DNA of 64,000 nt from positions 16,162 through 80,161 of the forward strand of contig JAKZAN010000142.1 in NCBI GenBank assembly GCA_023053545.1, written 5' to 3'. A program made the position numbers and the translations under genes. The stretch comes from Lepidurus packardi. Its lineage: Eukaryota; Arthropoda; Branchiopoda; Notostraca; Triopsidae. The notes beneath the pieces are model-generated. The model saw only the letters and a program-made list of their open reading frames with translations. It ran no database searches and was not told where the DNA came from. Shown here piece after piece: positions 59,571-64,000 of this stretch (its first letter is position 1; each line of letters starts with the position of its first letter).

Positions 59571-61142
59571 AGCTGCGGAGAACAGCATGCGATGATTGTT
59601 CGTTTCCATGATGCTTATTTCGTGTTATCACTCAGATATCTTTGCGTAAGCCTATCTAATTTGGGAAGGTATAATTTGTTAATAGAAATGAGATAGGAGA
59701 TAGCAGTTGCGCCAGAAATCAGATAATAGGTACTAAAACAACAAACGAAGCAGAAGGTAAGAATCGCTAGCAACTAATTTGTGCCCTTTGGTTTTTCAAG
59801 CTGCTGTTTGAATTGTTTGTTTAATAGACTTAGCAACAAAAAGGTGCCGATTCTCTTATCTCAGTCGTCCTTAGGTTTTTGACAACTAATAATCTGAGGC
59901 TTTTCTTACGATGATTCATAATAAATCCTCTGGCTATCCATCAAGGACGAGAATACCCTTTCTGGCAGATTTAATTCGAGAGACACGCATCCTAACCGAC
60001 ACTCTCCCGTATTACATGAGCTAACTTAGACAATCTGTAAGTTAAGCAGCTATTGATGTTACCCGACATTCAATAATCTTTATTTGGTCGTAAGGTGAAA
60101 GCTGATACGAAAAGATCACCATAAAGAAAGGATCATCATATTTTAATTGAAGTCTCAGAGTAAACATGTTATCTACAGAAGTAGGTGGATTTACGAGCGG
60201 AGTGAATGATATAAATATACAGGGAGTCCATTTGTTAAATTAATTTCAGAGTTCTACGTTGGAAGTAATCCAGCACCATATCCATCAAATATTGAAGAAT
60301 AACAAAATATTTAATCTCATTCAAACTAGAATCTTCCTCTTGCCCTTGATCATGATGCTAGCTCTTCATGCTACCAAAACACACTGCTCTCATTCCAGCG
60401 CCATAGCCAACTCATAATTTTGCTACTTCATAGCCGAAGATTCATAAAAAACAACAAAGTAGCATTTTGGTTCCTGATTGACCCGATATGACGATAATCA
60501 TGTTTTCGATCAATTCTGAGATGCAAACGACCATCCTCTATGATTCAGGACCCATACAGAGTTTTTCTGTTATAAAATATTCTAATCTGGGAGACCGTCA
60601 CTCGAACAGCTGAACGAAAATATCATGGTACTTTGGAAGGACGCCTGACGTAAGGGAATGATATACATTGTGCACATTGGCGTAAATATGTACCATCACA
60701 TACATACGTGCATACATACGTTATTCGGATCTATCTACCAACCATAAAAAGTTATGGTGTCTTGTTTTCTAATTTATTATCAAAGTATGGAGGGGACTCA
60801 TGACTGGCATGTAAAGGCGGCTGGGACTTTAGGTTGCGTAGCGTAAAGAAACACAATAACGCCACACGCTAATGATTAACTCATAGGATGCTGCCAGCTT
60901 AGCTAATGCATTAGATAATTATAGGATGTTGGCAAGAATCTGATGACTGACTGCGATCGAAATAGGAAATACGAGAACTCCCTTTTTTCGTTGAACATGT
61001 TGTAGTATTTTAGTTAATCCTTCATACTCAAATGTCATATTTAACCCACGCAACTATGTGCTCATAAACCTTCACAGACAAATGGCTACTTTTGTTCTTT
61101 GAATACTGAAAAACAATAAATTCCTTTAGCATCAAACCAGTA
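59571..61142. other. Longest stretch without a gene (1.57 kb)
   Basis: No frame with a start, TGA end and family-like composition was found on either strand. Visible items are a CATA-type microsatellite at 60694-60720 and an imperfect self-complementary patch near 60485-60515 (GATTGACCC ... GATCAAT). It may hold ncRNA genes I cannot identify, or simply be intergenic between two convergent E2F-fold genes. Confidence 0.5.
60694..60720. repeat. CATA microsatellite
   Basis: Interrupted (CATA)n: CACATACATACGTG then CATACATACG. Confidence 0.85.
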
Positions 61143-62344
61143 TCACTCCAAATTCAGAGGTCCCTCCACCGGAATCTCAAATTCCACCAGCTATCCATTC
61201 TTCTCACATTTGTACATTTTCACCAAGGGCCCCTCTTATAGTACACCCTTCAGTATCAAGTCACAAGGTTATGATGGGTCTTCCGACAACTCTATGTGCA
61301 CCTAGGTCCCCATTGGTGCTTCCAGTAGATACACTTCTTCGCCCTCTTCTACGCGTGTTGCGAGCTCCAGCGCGTCGGATTCAGTCAAATACTTGAACTA
61401 TCTTTCTTCCAGTTCCGGAGAATTCATTATTTGTTGCATCATTTCGATAAATTCATCGAGTCGCTACTCCTCTTATGTCAGCTCACGCAGGCGGGATTCG
61501 AGTTGGTCCTTGTTGATTTGATGAGGATTAGGAAGAGGCGGTTTCTGTTAGAAAGGATGTTATTTCGGATCGAGCCACTGGATGGTGTCTTTCTGAACCT
61601 TTTGGACCCGGGATGCTCCGCCCAGAACGTTAGTGATGTCGTAGATGCGTCTCCTGGCGACACCCATGGCGAGTACTAACTGGCTGATGTTCATAAGTCC
61701 TGCAGGACTGTTTCTGGCGATATTCAGGAACTGGCGTGTGAGCACCCGAAGACTTTTCTTGTCGCGAGATTTCCCTTTGCCTATGCCAAATGAAGAATGT
61801 AAGAATAAGAATATTTTGAGAATTGGTGGGAAACTAAATACAATAGGCGCAAGATATCACTATTCGATGCTGGCAAAAGATGGTGTGAAGCACAACTGGG
61901 AGGAGTGGGGTATGGTATAATGGAGATTGAGTCTCCGAGTCGAATAGCATAATGTCGGTTCAAGATGTGGGCAGAATCAGAACTGTACTTCATACTGATG
62001 GCAAGAATGTTACAGATTTTCACAAAATGGCTGGACCATAGATCTACACATTTTCCGCTAAATTCCCGAACCCTGATCAAACAACATTCACAAACAGCGT
62101 TCCGTGATGCAGTAATGAAGCTCAAAGAGAACTGGGTTAACGTAGTGCCAAAAAATACCTGTCACCGAAATATTATATTCCATAAATCGTATCACGACGT
62201 ATAAAACTACGGAGACACCCAAAATAATGAGCATGAAGTCGGGGTAGAGGTACCTTTGCGCGGTTGAGTATGGTCTTCTGCATCAGAAGAGGAAGAGTCT
62301 TAAGAGCATTCTGCCTTGATGTGTGAGTTGAATGTGTTTTTCAT
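61143..62344 (-). CDS. E2F transcription factor with a long intron
   Basis: Cell-cycle transcription factor, 242 residues in the two-exon model: exon 1 62254-62344 (MKNTFNSHIKAEC, acidic Ser patch, PRK), intron 61781-62253 (473 nt), exon 2 to TGA 61143-61145. The DNA-binding domain reads RDKKSLRVLTRQFLNIAR, LMNISQLVLAMGVARRRIYD and ITNVLGGASRVQKVQKDTIQ then WLDP. The coil (ESRLRELTQEEQRLDEFIEM) and a marked-box-like region (YLLEAPMGTQVHIEL) follow as in E2F1-5. RRRIYDITNVL is canonical. The intron boundaries are the only phase-compatible pair I found, but its length is exceptional here and the first exon assignment is less certain than exon 2. Confidence 0.88.
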
Positions 62345-63136
62345 GGGGAGTGAAACCTTTGTTTTTGTTTTATTTATATTAACAGGCATCACTTACTCTG
62401 AGCATAAAAACTGATTTTGTATCGGGATTTTTATCAAATAAATGTTCCCTCCAATTTTACAATAAAACAATATGCTGACGCACCTTTGTATACCCAACAC
62501 CTCCATTCACATAATCATTATTACTACCCCAACAATGATATCCAGTCTCTCCTTTTTTCCCAATCCCAAGCATACTCCCAGAACTAGCCATCATATCTAA
62601 ATCTATATAACCTCAAATGGACTGCAGTGCTCACACTATCACAGCCAGGTCTTACGATTATTTAATATATTATCACTCGGCCGGGACTAGCTTCCATCCC
62701 ATTGACTATACTTTAGATATCAAATGACTGAAATCGGAGCCATTTCCCGAGAGAGTATTACGAAGAACCTCCTTCATGGAAATGAGTGTTACTGACTTGG
62801 GGGACGATTCGGACGGAGTGATATTGAACCTTTTGGTCACGAACTTAGTAGAGGATTGGAAGAAGAAAAGCAATGTGATGAATCAGGAAAATAAAGGACT
62901 ACTATCCTCTAACTGAGTAACAAGTAGATTATCCGATGATAATCAGCTTGATGATAGTCCTTTTAGGATTTTTTTGGAAATTGAAACTCTCAGATGCTAT
63001 AATTTAATGATTGTCTTGTAAAACGAGTCTTTGTGTTTTTAGGTGTGTGCAGAAAAATGGGATCATATCACAATGAAGTGAATGGACCATCATCCAGTTT
63101 CATAAAAGTATGCATGTTATTTTGTTTATCACTATT
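62345..63136. other. Intergenic with an unresolved small plus-strand gene
   Basis: About 790 bp. Near 62713-62917 on the plus strand a frame ending at TGA 62915-62917 is protein-like (EPFPERVLRRTSFMEMSVTD, NLLVTNLVEDWKKKSNV), but upstream TGA codons in the three frames near 62700-62735 prevent a complete model. ATG codons at 62537, 62617 and 62763 are candidate starts. A GTCTTA...TTTAG stretch (62652-62719) could be an intron. Confidence 0.3.
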
Positions 63137-64000
63137 TCAATTAAAAATCCTCAGTGCTTTTTCTCTTTCGTCCTTCAGATCTGTCACAGTCCTTTCTATC
63201 CTCTTCTTTACTTCAGGGCTCCAGTTAAAGCCTTCCACCACTCTGTACTTACCGTTCTAACAAAGCACGGGGAAGCTGAAGCAAAGCTCATTGTCTATGC
63301 CGTACTCGCCGTTGCTCATGACAGCCATCGAGTGGATCTTGCCAGTGTTAGAGTACAGGTTATAGACATGATCACAAAGGGCAGAGGCTGCACTTGCTGC
63401 AGAACTCAGCTTCCTAACATACAATAACTCCATTGCTCTTTGTTGGACCTATACAATACATTGTTGAACGTTAGAATTATAGAATATTAGATAAAAGTGT
63501 ACCTTTCCAACGAAGAAGTTGTCAAACCATTATTTGTCGTTCACGGCAGTCTCCACAGGAGTCTTGAAACCTGGAATTTTCTCGACAATCGCGTTCTGGT
63601 AGTCAGGAACCATCGTGGGACTGTGGTTGCCCCAGATAATCATGTTATCGATCTGGTGGGTAGCAACTCCCAACTTCTTGCTCAACTGATAACGCGCTCT
63701 ATTTTCATCTAGGCGAGTTAAGGCGGTGAAGTTAGAGCGAGGTATATTAGGTGCGAACTTAGCAGCGATCATGCAGTTGGTGTTTGCAGGGTTTCCGACA
63801 ACCACAATTTTACAGTCCCTGTGGGCATAATTATCGAGAGCCCGACCTTGATCTCTGAAGATTTGAGCGTTATTGCCCAGAAGTTGAACTCTTTATTCCC
63901 CTACCTTTTGGGGCTTGCTTCCGATTAGAAGGGCAAGTTCACAGTCCTTGAAACCTTCATCAAGGCTGGAAGTATGCTTCACAGAATTGAGCAACGGGAA
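63137..64000 (-). CDS. Malate dehydrogenase (cytosolic type), 5' end outside window
   Basis: NAD-dependent interconversion of malate and oxaloacetate. 269 residues are visible, with a 54-nt intron (63449-63502). Family landmarks: VVVGNPANTNCMIAAKFAP, LTRLDENRARYQLSKKLG (substrate Arg), IIWGNHSPTMVPDY (catalytic His), then after the intron MELLYVRKLSSAASAASA and MAVMSNGEYGIDNELCFSFP and WSPEVKKRIERTVTDL. The WGNHS motif and C-terminus are those of the cytosolic/chloroplast MDH group rather than mitochondrial MDH. The NAD-binding N-terminus lies past position 64000. Confidence 0.95.

Noticed and set aside
60590-60640. GTTCGAGT string reminiscent of a tRNA T loop
   Set aside because: Flanking bases do not pair into a T stem and no cloverleaf can be drawn.

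Overview
The window reads as nuclear DNA of a eukaryote that uses the ciliate-type nuclear code: TAA and TAG are glutamine and TGA is the only stop. Long frames stay open only if in-frame TAA/TAG are read through (1177 codons at the left edge, 1461 and 1188 codons on the minus strand), recognisable families stay aligned across them, and every gene whose end could be fixed stops at TGA. All coding calls here use that code. Genes carry short GT-AG introns, mostly 25-115 nt (the smallest are 25 nt). Two genes for mitochondrial functions (TAM41, LYRM4/ISD11) and a likely mitochondrial helical-repeat protein argue against diplomonads and oxymonads, which share the code but have reduced or no mitochondria. 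With an SK-type K+ channel, several protein kinases and a Hook-like protein, a ciliate is the best fit. Intron sizes do not suit heterotrichs (15-16 nt introns), and a long multigene stretch does not suit hypotrich nanochromosomes. I cannot name the genus.

Layout: 3-3536 large orphan (5' cut); U2AF2-like splicing factor; coiled-coil orphan; XPD helicase; HD-domain hydrolase; small HTH protein; arrestin-domain protein; mitochondrial helical-repeat protein; TAM41 divergent from DPH6; 1461-residue orphan; HSF; kinesin-1-like motor; degenerate kinase; lysyl-tRNA synthetase; small coiled-coil protein; PH-domain kinase; 1188-residue EF-hand/coiled-coil protein; proteasome subunit Rpn9; AIG1-like membrane protein; CtlX-type amidinotransferase; Aurora-like kinase; pseudokinase; CWF19-like protein; a block of orphans and an atypical kinase (42-46 kb); ISD11; an HMG-box plus histone-fold protein ending in a PIP-like motif; a gene-poor 1.36 kb stretch with two diverged repeat copies and a (CAAA)n tract; SK-type channel; secreted Cys-rich repeat protein; Hook-like protein; MYCBP-like protein; ankyrin protein; two E2F-fold genes 1.6 kb apart; and malate dehydrogenase running off the right edge.

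The set is mainly housekeeping: DNA repair/transcription, splicing, translation, proteolysis, cytoskeleton and cell cycle, mitochondria and signalling. Genes are packed tightly, with convergent 3' ends often 55-130 bp apart and one divergent pair 73 bp apart. There is no operon, CRISPR, rRNA or convincing tRNA. The observations most worth follow-up are the HMG/histone-fold/PIP protein, the repeat pair at 47.9-48.6 kb, the 473-nt intron-like insert in an E2F gene, the degenerate kinases and the very large orphan proteins.
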